The notes beneath the pieces are model-generated. The model saw nothing but the letters and a program-made list of their open reading frames with translations. It did no database searches and was not told where the DNA came from. The translations under genes and the position numbers were made by a program. Shown in pieces: positions 51,501 through 60,003 of a DNA stretch of 64,000 nucleotides. This stretch comes from Neodiprion pinetum (Eukaryota > Arthropoda > Insecta > Hymenoptera > Diprionidae), in the NCBI RefSeq assembly GCF_021155775.2, contig NC_060232.1:6455257-6519256 (forward strand). The letters are read 5' to 3'. Position 1 is the stretch's first letter, and every line of letters begins with the position of its first letter.

Positions 51501-54500
51501 CCACGAGCGCACATGCAGCAGATGCATCGTTCTATTTTCGATCTCGTTGAGACTTGTTAGAACATGTATATTTGTGGTTACTAGAGGGGTACGTAAAGTG
51601 CATACCATGGATGTAAATATGTATGTACATACGTATTTATCTACAGAAACAAGCATACCGTTCGTGTGTCGTACGTGTATCTAACTAAAACTCTACAGGA
51701 GGAACACAACGCGCGTGTGCGTGAGTGAGTGGATTTTCAAACGGCTAACAATAAGTGCATCTATAAATCACAGCACAAAATATCGGCGCAGCATATGTGT
51801 AATTTGTATAAAAAGTCTAAAAATTAATTCCCAGCTATATTAGTGAGATAAAAAATCTTCAAATTAAATACGCAAGCTGTACAGGGTGTCAGGGTGTAGG
51901 TACATCTCGCACAATTCGTTCGCTGATCAATCTCGAGGTGGGGTAAATATTTAAACTATAACGAAGTTGACGGCTGTGCGAGCAATAAATAAATGGGTAA
52001 ATAAATTCGTGAACGGATGCACATATGTATGTGTATATGTATATATAAATATAGGCATACGTACAACACTTGGCGTGCAGCTCGCGTCAGAATCACAATA
52101 TATAAATAAGAATTTTATTATAGATTTTTTACGTGACATCGCGTATCCACGACCGGTGTAAATCACTGATCTCGTGTATATAATCTCGATCATGCAGCTG
52201 ATGTCTACCGACAGGTAGACTGGTAGGAAATAAAAAACGAACAAAAAATAAAAAAACATACCGCGGTATCAGGTATGAGAACAGAGACGAAAAGATGAGA
52301 AAGAAAAAATTCGACTAGTAGACCGTGCAGAAGAAAACTTGATCCGATGTTGAGCTTGCGGAATGCTGCGGTGCCATTGTGGTGAGGTTCTCGATTACGT
52401 CTCAAGATTCCTTCGAGAAGATACAAGTGTGAAAGAAAAAAAAATAAATAAATAAATAAATGACGAAAACATTGCGGAAAGACTGAAACTAATCCCGATT
52501 GAAAAGCCTCGCGGCTAAATTTGTGCGACTCGTCGCCTCGCTTCCGTTTGCAATTTCCGGAGTGCATGTGAAGAACGGTGTCCGTTTGTTAATTGGGAAA
52601 GCCTTGCATGTGTCCGCGGGGGGTAAAAATAATTGTGCATGGATGTGAATGCTCATAACGGGCAATATATAATTGTGCCAACACAGCAGCAGATTCAACT
52701 GCTTCGACGCCGTGTAAAAGTGTACTTACTAGAGCTGACACCCGAGCACCTCTTCGTGTCAGGACCTATCCACACCAACACACACAAAAGGTTGACATAT
52801 ATGTTTTATTTACAGGTAGTATACTGTTGGATTGAAATTTTTGTGGAATTCAACCACCTACTTGTGCGAGTGTCGTTGCGTGCCGGACGTTATTATACAT
52901 TTTTAAGTCCGTGGGTATGCGATCAGCTCCGAAGCTACGAATATATGTGTATACTTATGTGTGTGAGTGTAAGTGTGTGCCTTTGCAATATTTATTATCA
53001 TTAGTTTGGCCGACAAAAGCTGCCTCAGAAATTTCACATCGGTCGCGTGCAAAGACGGAACCGTTTTTCGTCTTCGACGTATTTTGTAGATTTAAAAAAT
53101 TTTTAATTAAAGACACGCACGAGGTTGGATTAACAGTTGTGAATTTTTACACCGACTAAAACAATAATTTATTTACATGCAACTATTTTACGGGATCAAA
53201 GACGAGACACAGATTATTCGTTAACCCGAGGTTATTTTCGCGATAATTACAGTTAAATTATTTTATGCAACGTAAAAAGCCGAGGCACAAGTTAAATATT
53301 CCTAGTAAGTTTTCTCAACTTTTATCATCGTCATAATTCCAAATTTTTTTCCCGATATTTCTCTATGATATATTCATTTCTTTTGATTATTCAAATTGCT
53401 TTTCATTCTGCGCTCTTATTCCACGCGATTATACCGACAGCCAATCGGTTTCAACTTTCTTAAAGTTATATTCCAATCACCTGTTGTAGTGAAATAAAAA
53501 TGTTGATAACGGAACGATGCGCGTTAGTAATTATTCGTTACATATACGTGTATCACGAAATCAAATACGAAAGATTACAGTTGAATAGGGAAAGTATTAC
53601 TCACAGAAAAGAACCGCGACAAAATCAGTCTCCTCGACGATTTTCTCAAGAATCTTAGCATTTACTTCCTCGATCCTGTCAGGCAAATCCATCGCTTCCA
53701 AGCTCGTCAAAAAATCAAGAACATTTTCCTCGTCCATCAAGTCACCTGTAAACGGATCGGAGGATTTTTTTTTTTTTTGTCTCAATTGCAGATAATAACA
53801 TTTCAGCTATAGGTGGAACCTACACGTCATACTTAAGGTTTCGCGATGTTGCCTCGACTTGCAAAATATGTTATGAGAACAATCTGGCTCCCTGCCAGAG
53901 GATCGCGAAACCTCAAATTCATTACCGAGTGGTGACGTGTAATAACCACAATGGATGTACGCGATAAACATTTCACGGTTAATTTTTTACCTACTTTTCA
54001 TCTCTTCATAGCTAGGAAAGAATAAATATTTGTTCAACAGAGATTTCAAACAGCTCACCTTCGTAGATGATGGGAACCTTCTCCCGGAAGTAGGTGAGAG
54101 CTGGGAAGGTTTTGATCCCATATTGTTTGGCCAGTCGTTTGTCGTTAATCTTGACAAAGTCGACCCCAAACGTGTCCGTGTCGTCATCAATTTTCTCCAA
54201 TTCCGCCAGCACTTTATCGCATGTTAAACAACTTCTCGCATCTGCCAAACAAGAAATCCGTAATATTAGATTAAATTTGAAATATCAGTCACGCAGTTTT
54301 AGCCTCGAAAAATTATCGCAGCAAGTATCTGAAATCAATATTTTATCATTTTTGGTTCTTTCAAATTTTGTCGTATTCTACGAGGCGAGAGAAATTCGTA
54401 CGAAAAGCAGAGCCTGAAATAAAAAAAAAAAAAAATTAAGAAATCTTGGACCGTGCGAATATCTTGCGATGAATTGTACTCTTTCGAAAATGACGCCGTC

Positions 54501-57500
54501 CATGTTATTATTTTTCTCATTTCGCCGAACAGAGGCGAACGAATCGCAATATAAAATCCGAAACCCCCGCACGTGCCTCACGTGCGTAAAAAGAGCCCGA
54601 GTAGTGACGCGGCGTTTACCACTTATAACGTCTAAATATACCTAGCGTAAAACGACGAACCGATTATAGTATATTGTATAACGTTTTGCTTTCATGCGTT
54701 TATCTTTTCTCTACGGAATAATATACCTATAAGCTAAACCATTCGAATAAACGGTCCGGCTGTAGCCGACAGTTTATATTTGTGATTTTTAAGACAGAAA
54801 ACGTCCGCGCAAACAACCGTGACGTAACAGGGACCCAGTTTTCTCTACAGATTACAGATCTGCTTGCAGTGTCTCGAATGACGTTTCTGTGAAAGTGGAA
54901 ATAAAAAAATAAAAAAATTAGGTCAACTATTTTCATCGAGTGAGCGAATAAAACGAAGTGACGAATCACTAATTCATTGGTCTGAATCAGACGCGTGGAT
55001 GTGCTGAAATTTGTTCAAATTTTTCCAAACCACTATCGTTTTTCGGCCGAAAGGAAAAACTTGAAAGAAATTTAACCCGGTCATTCGATCAAGCTGCGAT
55101 TTCTCCATATTGTAAGTCACTAACAGTATTTCAGAGTTTCGCAACACAATTTGCGGATGTAAGGTATTGGGTTACAAAAATCTCTGATCTCTTCCTCTCG
55201 GCTCGATTCGCTTGTGATTTCACTGCTCGAGCGACTCGGTTCTGAGTCCGCGGGGCAGAAAGGGGGTGAAAAAACAAAAAAAAAAAAAAAACTTGGCACA
55301 GGACTGCAAGGAATCGGCGAAAAGTTACGAAAAGAACAGAAAAAAAAAGTGGAATTTTTTTTCATATTTCATATCTCGCATCTCCTCCCTTTTCACCAGT
55401 TTCTAAGATCTTTATATCATCGTACGACTGAGACATCCTTCGGTGTATTACGACCGCCTCTTATACACCCAGCGATGTCGCCCACCATTTTAGGAGATGG
55501 CACCCTGAGAATAGAGCCGGGTGAGACGTCGATGTAAACCTGGCTGTATTCGTCTCTCTCTCTCTCTCTCTCTCTCTCGCTCGCTTACTTTCAAGTCACG
55601 ATTTGGACCAGTTGACGTTGTCTCGTTCCCAACGCGAGCCGACCCAATAACATTCGGCGTACTCCCCCGCAAAATTCTCGCATTCGGTTTGCCAAGCGTC
55701 TGTGAATGCCGTTGAGGCGAATTTATGTCATGCCACTATGAAGCTATCTCGTCTCGCTAAACACCATGGCGTTAATTTTAGGGAAAGAGATATTCTTTCA
55801 ATGAAAAGATCGGAGAAAGGCAAAGGAAAGAAGAAAAAAAATTAACAGCGAGCAATGAACCCGCGATTTTTGCGCTTAACCGGTTTCTTAATACGTTTTT
55901 ACTTTTTTAATCACCTGTCAATCGCAGGCACGCGGATATAATGCGACTGATAGGGTACGATCAACAAGGTGGAAGTAAACGATCGATCTAAATGATTTTT
56001 GAAAATGAGACAATAGTCGAAGTGCTCGTCAGGTGTGCAAGTGCAAAAGCAGAGGTCCACACTGGGAGAAATTTTTAGTTCCGGTTACCGCTCAGTCCTC
56101 AACTATTTTCATTTTTTACCACAATCGACAAAATATAGTTCTAGGTACTAAATGAAAATTAGTTTTATAGCTGTTACCGGAAAGTCTAGTATCCGTTGCT
56201 ATTCTTTCTCATTACGATCACCGTTGCTATATTTTCTTGCAACTGTTGCGAAAATTTAATGCTTGTGCAAGAATAAATTGACGTTGAAGCCTTGTTTAGC
56301 TAAAAAAAAGTAGAGTAAACCTCACAAACTTATTTTGCGTTGCAATTACCAAAAAAAGGATCGACGATAGCGCAAAATGGTTACGTGTAGTTCGTTTTTC
56401 ATAATTCCAACAATATTCAAAGAGTTTTTTTAACGATACCTGTTTTACTCAATTTTTCTATCTACTATAACAAATGAAATTGTTCTCAGTGCAGAACTAA
56501 ACTATATGGTTGATGTAATTTAAAAAATTTTTTTTAGTTTAATAAAAATCGTTTCCATTATTTGACATCGCTGCACGACAAGGCGTGCTCAGTGTTCCCT
56601 AGCAAGTGGTTAAAACGGGTTTACAAACTCTAGTAGACTCGACAAATTACAGCTGTCTCGAGTCGAATGGATGATCTTTGGACATTCCGTGTGCTCTGCA
56701 TTCGGGGTAAAGTTTATCCGTCTATTCGTTTATTTTAACAAAGTATCTCCGCAGCGATGTCTGTATATATGTGTATACAATGCATATATATATATACAAA
56801 CTCGGTATCAAAAGCACTTTAAGTGCGAAAAGTAACGGTGTAGTCGAGGGATCGAGTAATAAGAAGTCTTTTCCGCGCGGTGATAAAATGTTCGCGTATT
56901 AAAATATGGAAATATACATAACGCGTATTCCGAGATTGACCCTGGGTGAAAATATACAACCGTTTATAAATATATGTCTTGCGGTAGAGATTCCGAGCAA
57001 GTTCGATGAAAGATTGCTCAATGCAGCAACGGAGCTTGCCGCGGTAATTGGCTATTATGGCACCTCGACGTATCTTAAAAGATGGATTTATCGATGTTTT
57101 TAGCTTACCCCAATGCGCCAGATGGGGACGCGTACGATATTTGTGGCAGAAATTAGAAGGTGCGAAGGAATCGGATTGAGCCAACACTTGCCGAATAGAA
57201 TTTACTCCATGCCCCTTTTCCCGTGTGTATTTTTATATCGGCAAACAGTTATTCTCAACCCAGACCGGTCGTAGATCTGCGGTTTCAGACCTCCACTCGT
57301 CATCCGATTACTATTCGACACTCGCAGAACCACGTCCGCAATTGCTAAGCCGACATTAATTAAAAGAAATTCACCTCGAACCGCGATTGGTGAATCCGAA
57401 ATATCAGACACAAGTACGATTAATTATACGACGATAATGTCGGAAGGGTCAAATGTTTGGCCAACATTAACTAGCCGGAAGCTAGTTTTTTTCATTAATT

Positions 57501-58917
57501 TCGAAACAGCTTGATTTTTCGTTGTGTATATCCGGTCAATCACGAGTATCGTAATTGTGTGTGATACACAGAGATAAAAGGCGGATCATGTCAACGGAAA
57601 AACGTTCATCAGATCTTTCTCTTCAACCTGTGAACGATAAATTTAATTTGATGGTAGAAATAAAGGAATGTTGAAAGAAATGTAATAAAACGATTTTCAT
57701 TCGCACAAAAGGACGTGAGTGGGACGTAATGTCGTGTCGCTGAATTTCGTGAATCGAAATATTCGCAATACGCAACGGTAAAAAAGACGTGACGCCACAT
57801 GTTTTTGAAAAATTGTAAAGATGTAAATTCGGCAGGGTATATCGCGTTTCAAGGAGTCCTAAATTGTGTCCTATTTTTATTCAGTAATAAATGTTGAAGC
57901 GAACCTCCCCCGAGACGAATAAACTGATATTCCACAGCTGGGTATAACCGGATTAGTAAGGCAGTGCTGCGTCTCAGCGAATCCTCGATATCCAATTTCA
58001 AACGTCTTACAGCGTTTCACCATAATTCTCATCGCAGCGTAAAAAGTTTCTCAATCGCTAACGGGGACCGTTTAGCAAACGCTCGATTAGGTGGAGGAGA
58101 ATAATGAGAAAACGAAACGGAGAAAGACGAAGATGTGTTATCAAGAGGACCGCGAAGACGGTGACGCAATGTAAAACAAAAATGAAAAAAATTGAAAAAC
58201 AAGATAACAAAACGGGAAAAAATCTGCGGGCAGAGTCGTCGTCGCAGCTTATCCGACAATGTTTTTCGGTGAGACGTTAGAACGAGGTAGTCGAGGCGCG
58301 GGCGAAAATAGCCCAGGGTCTAAAAGCGGTGTCAGCCGAGCAACCAACCACCAAACCGTCCTTGCGAAGATCGAGCAGCCAGCTCGACTCATCTTCCTGC
58401 CAGACCACCGTTTATACTCATCTCTGCCTCTGCTACCGAATCCGTAACTCCAACTGGCCCAGACCTAGAAATCGAGAGGGAAGCTTCGTCGCTTTTTTGC
58501 AGACGTCGAACCACCGCCTCGAAAGTTACCCCTGCAAAATCAACTCACTTCTGTGGTATCCAGCTGCGACGAGGATTTTCTTTAGGTTTTTTTTTTTTTT
58601 TTTTTTTAACGACTTTGAAAATGACCCGAAACATCGGAAGACCCTCGACTGGTTCTAATTGGCTGACCGATCACGCAGCATCGATCGGTTAATCATTGGC
58701 ACCTGTAAACGGGCCGAAACGCGATCTACCTCGGTCGATCGGAACGATTCACCGACGCGTTGTTATATTTTCAACGGGGTAAGGAGCTTGATTTTCTCCC
58801 GGGTAAAATGCGAGCGTCCTCGACGATTCGGAGACCTGAGAATTCGCCTCGAGACCCCCAGACACGCGCAAACGGACAGAAATAGCCAATTTTTCGTCCC
58901 ACTAACCACAAACCGAG

Positions 58918-58972
<55 letters not shown>

Positions 58973-60003
58973 GAGATCGATATCTTCGAAGATTGCGTGT
59001 TTGCTGGAATATTATCAGCGTGTTTTCTCTCCACGTGGTCTTAGCCTTTCTCCCTACGAATCTGCAGAGGAATCTCGTAGCATCGAATCGTTCCGTCGAT
59101 CGCGTTAATCCCTCCTGTATAATTCTTCTCGCCGCGTTACGTAACGTATAAAAGTTCCGATTCGTCTCCACGCTTCGAGAGGATCGCGTCGCTGCAGATC
59201 CGCTAAAACACTGGCCATCCCATAAAGAACATCGCTAAGAGGGCGATAAACCATACTATTATCGTTACAAGTATATTCGAGGTTGTAACGGGGGCCGGGT
59301 TAAAATAACAAACCTTCCGGATGATCGGTGAGTTCTTTTCGGGGCAAACCGGCGCTAAAGCATTCTCTAAATCGTTGGCCCGTCGAGCACCGGTTACGCA
59401 ATACAATTGCCGAAGGTTTCGTCGTCACGTGCGTAAAATTATCGAGCCGATAAATCGGCGATCGGTTTTCACGGGGCAATCGGGCGATTTCATTTCGCGA
59501 CAGTTAAATCCCGGCAAGAGCCGAGGGCTTGAGAAGGTGGGAGGTCGAAAACGACCCCAACCCCCAGCAAAAACGCGAAGCGTGAGTCGAGCACGTGGTA
59601 CCGACAACGGAAACGGTGGCGGTTACAGCGCGACCGTCTCGTTTGCGAAACGGGTAATCCTGACTGTTGGCGAGGTTCCTGACCCGCAGGCACAATTCAC
59701 TCTCCCCCGTTCGGAACCCCTTCATCCCCTCGTCGAGTGACACTTACACCAGTACACGGCTACAAAGTCTTTTTCGTTCAGCGCTCTCTCTAGCTGCTTG
59801 GCGTTGACCTCCTCGATGACGGGCTCGACCTCCTTGGCGGCCGTCGTCCGGGCTGCGCCCCCCCTGGGCTCCTCGTTCCGCGCCCTAGCAGCATCGCAAA
59901 TCGGCGTAACCCACCCCGATAACAAGAGGAACGCGATCAGGAGAGCCGTCGGAGTGCACGGCTGCACGGCGCTCCAACTCCGCGAACCATTCGCCCTCGA
60001 CAT
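33040..60003 (-). CDS. Giant membrane-anchored protein with fifteen tandem thioredoxin-like domains (long form)
   Basis: Twenty-seven coding exons join in one frame to give 1705 aa. In order: signal peptide (TALLIAFLLLSGWVTPICDA), fifteen thioredoxin-like domains of about 105-110 aa, one membrane helix (ALIAITILFAMYTGFLL) and a short tail ending PPAPAPHPKQA. A typical domain runs IEEVTDEMLDLI, a hydrophobic strand (YVAVLF), the active-site region, LxELExIDDE, FVKI, the cis-proline strand (FPALVYF) and YEGDLxNEDEVLxWL. The cis-proline is present in all fifteen. CxxC is present in domains 1, 2, 9, 11, 12, 13 and 14. This predicts a type I protein of the secretory pathway, probably the ER lumen, with redox or scaffold functions. 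The repeat resembles protein disulfide isomerases and especially calsequestrin. Apart from one extra intron every junction is phase 1. I know of no named family with fifteen such domains, and I give no symbol. Exon coordinates are in the four block entries. Confidence 0.88.
35415..35431. repeat. G homopolymer of about 17 bases
   Basis: An unbroken G run in the intron between domains 11 and 12 of the giant gene, 45 bases after a T run. Its exact length is likely to be unreliable in assembly. An AAT microsatellite (about 35969-36003) lies in the same intron. Confidence 0.8.
35737..35876 (-). CDS. Candidate alternative exon before domain 12 of the giant gene
   Basis: Acceptor ATGCCGCAG leads in phase 1 into NRTLCDLCQSKAYRKQMRHK then QEMQKNTEAEVAEDNDG and, after a few codons, a TGA at 35737. 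The CDLC falls at the position where the domain cores have CxxC, but the expected LxELExIDDE helix is replaced by a basic-then-acidic helix. It would end the protein within domain 12 without an anchor. A weak donor (GATG/GTACAA at 35766) would instead make it a 111-base phase 1-1 cassette leading into the normal domain 12. Either reading keeps frame. Confidence 0.42.
36441..37580 (-). other. Giant gene block 3: end of domain 9, domains 10 and 11
   Basis: Exon 37449-37580 completes domain 9 in the long form (GNLLDEAEVLEWMVKQ, then IEEIDRETLVRYI). It competes with the short exon at 46709-46759, since both follow the exon ending at 47430 in phase 1. Exon 37048-37371 is domain 10 in one piece, lacking CxxC (YKEEDPESPRV) and with an unusual NPPGITYF strand. 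Exons 36649-36837 and 36441-36578 are domain 11 (DCKQCSRVLAEIE). The donor at 36440 opens a 1.5-kb intron that holds another candidate alternative exon. Confidence 0.88.
39019..39059. repeat. (GC)n/(GT)n microsatellite
   Basis: Alternating purine-pyrimidine run of GC then GT dinucleotides, a potential Z-DNA former, in the alternative-exon intron of the giant gene. Confidence 0.9.
41769..41917 (-). CDS. Alternative terminal acidic exon of the giant gene
   Basis: From acceptor AAAAGTCAG a phase-1 frame reads ALRDMCIEEEEDDGDDDVY, then a long Asp run, then NDVEKE and a TAG at 41769-41771. About 30 of 48 residues are Asp. GAC codons are interspersed among GAT, especially at both ends of the run. 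Joined to the three alternative exons upstream it gives a protein of about 1260 aa: signal peptide, nine thioredoxin-like domains and an acidic-basic-acidic tail, with no membrane helix. The pyrimidine tract before the acceptor is poor, the weakest point of this model. Confidence 0.42.
42878..43207 (-). CDS. Alternative Lys/Ala/Ser-rich exon of the giant gene
   Basis: Acceptor GACTGCAG is followed by a phase-1 frame that begins GDGCFYIGMGGKSAKP and becomes rich in Lys, Ala, Ser and Pro, ending KSGKGKKGFFGSG at a donor (AGTG/GTAAAT) in phase 1. If the donor is not used, five more codons lead to a TAG at 42852. The local GC content is far above its AT-rich surroundings, and the third positions are G/C-rich in this frame. 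The composition recalls a flexible linker; no domain is recognised. It sits between the two acidic exons in the same intron. Confidence 0.5.
45326..45577 (-). CDS. Alternative Asp-rich exon of the giant gene
   Basis: After a branch-point-like TACTAAT and the acceptor ATATGCAG, a phase-1 frame encodes SNDS and then a run with 51 Asp and 5 Glu in about 84 residues, followed by a basic segment (SVKTVNKAVKKIVDK). The acidic run mixes GAT and GAC, GAA and GAG, with Asn, Ser and Tyr interruptions, which suggests selection on protein rather than a simple repeat. The exon ends at AAAG/GTAAAA in phase 1; if not spliced there, the frame stops at 45285. Acidic tails of this kind bind calcium with low affinity and high capacity in calsequestrin. 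Expression is unproven. Confidence 0.5.
46709..46759 (-). CDS. Alternative exon 9b of the giant gene, entry to the soluble form
   Basis: A 51-base exon with acceptor TTTTGTAG and strong donor AAAA/GTAAGC encodes GNLKNEDKVLEWLIEQK, the same element that exon 37449-37580 encodes as GNLLDEAEVLEWMVKQ. Phase is 1 on both sides. It stops before the next domain begins, so it cannot lead on to domain 10 in the normal way. It is followed, 1.1 kb downstream, by the Asp-rich exon. This looks like a mutually exclusive alternative to the long-form exon. Confidence 0.65.
47430..50827 (-). other. Giant gene block 2: domains 2 to 9, tightly packed
   Basis: Exons: 50645-50827 and 50431-50574 (domain 2, CKKC); 50151-50333 and 49947-50078 (domain 3); 49534-49848 (domain 4, no internal intron); 49216-49398 and 49007-49138 (domain 5); 48572-48886 (domain 6); 48180-48509 (domain 7, Cx5C: NCEEGEEC); 47765-48085 (domain 8); 47430-47612 (core of domain 9, DKCEKCPEI). 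Domains 3-6 and 8 have acidic residues where CxxC should be (for example YDDKDQKKSQK). Domains 4, 6, 7 and 8 have lost the mid-domain intron. The donor of 50431-50574 is non-consensus (GTTCGT) but required by frame. Intron lengths are only about 75-240 bases, which suggests recent tandem duplication. Confidence 0.9.
52730..52765 (-). other. Possible 36-base microexon between domains 1 and 2 of the giant gene
   Basis: Between a TGTGGATAG acceptor and a strong GTAAGT donor lie exactly 36 bases, phase 1 on both sides, encoding CPDTKRCSGVSS when joined to the preceding exon. Inserted after the strand VAVLF, it would place a CPDTKRC peptide at the active-site position before the normal CKKC. Too short to be certain; the rest of the 2.8-kb intron (50828-53604) shows no other exon. 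Confidence 0.25.
53821..53941. repeat. Short inverted-repeat element in an intron of the giant gene
   Basis: TACACGTCA at 53821-53829 is matched by TGACGTGTA at 53933-53941. Inside them AAGGTTTCGCGAT pairs with ATCGCGAAACCT (about 53835-53847 and 53902-53913). The 121-base block is either a tiny MITE or a hairpin-forming remnant in the intron between the second and third exons. No flanking duplication is clear. Confidence 0.45.
56060..56491. mobile_element. Candidate non-autonomous element with CACTG...CAGTG ends
   Basis: The left end CACTGGGAGAA (56060-56070) is an imperfect reverse complement of the right end TTCTCAGTG (56483-56491). The interior is AT-rich, contains repeated GTTGCTAT and GTTACCG words and has no open frame. 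It lies in the first intron of the giant gene. No clear target-site duplication is visible, so the family is not assigned. Confidence 0.35.
58918..58975. repeat. (GA)n microsatellite
   Basis: Almost uninterrupted GA repeat with one GG interruption, in the first intron of the giant gene. It produces spurious Arg-Glu and Ser-Leu open frames. Confidence 0.9.

Larger units (their letters stand above)
54242..59747 (-). other. First intron (5.5 kb) of the giant gene
   Basis: No coding exon was recognised. Contents include the candidate element at 56060-56491, a CT run at 55552-55578, a GA run at 58918-58975, T-runs near 58587-58609, and a GC-richer 5-prime portion from about 58250 to 59747. That portion could hold enhancers or an alternative promoter, but I see no specific signal. 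Confidence 0.5.
53605..60003 (-). other. Giant gene block 1: start, signal peptide, domain 1, first part of domain 2
   Basis: Exon 59748-60003 carries the ATG (context GCGATGTC), an uncharged-to-hydrophobic signal peptide and the first strand of domain 1 (IEEVNAKQLERALNEKDFVA). Exon 54059-54241 carries the active site (SCLTCDKVLAELE) and the rest of the core (GIKTFPALTYF). Exon 53605-53745 ends domain 1 (GDLMDEENVLDFL) and starts domain 2 (IEEVNAKILEKI, FVAVLF). All junctions are phase 1. The first intron is 5.5 kb, the second 0.3 kb. Codon third positions are more AT-rich in domain 1 than in the left-hand blocks. Confidence 0.85.

Noticed and set aside
58659..59108. Arg-Glu-rich plus-strand frame and Ser-Leu-rich minus frames
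   Set aside because: Produced by the GA microsatellite at 58918-58975; no splice or start context.
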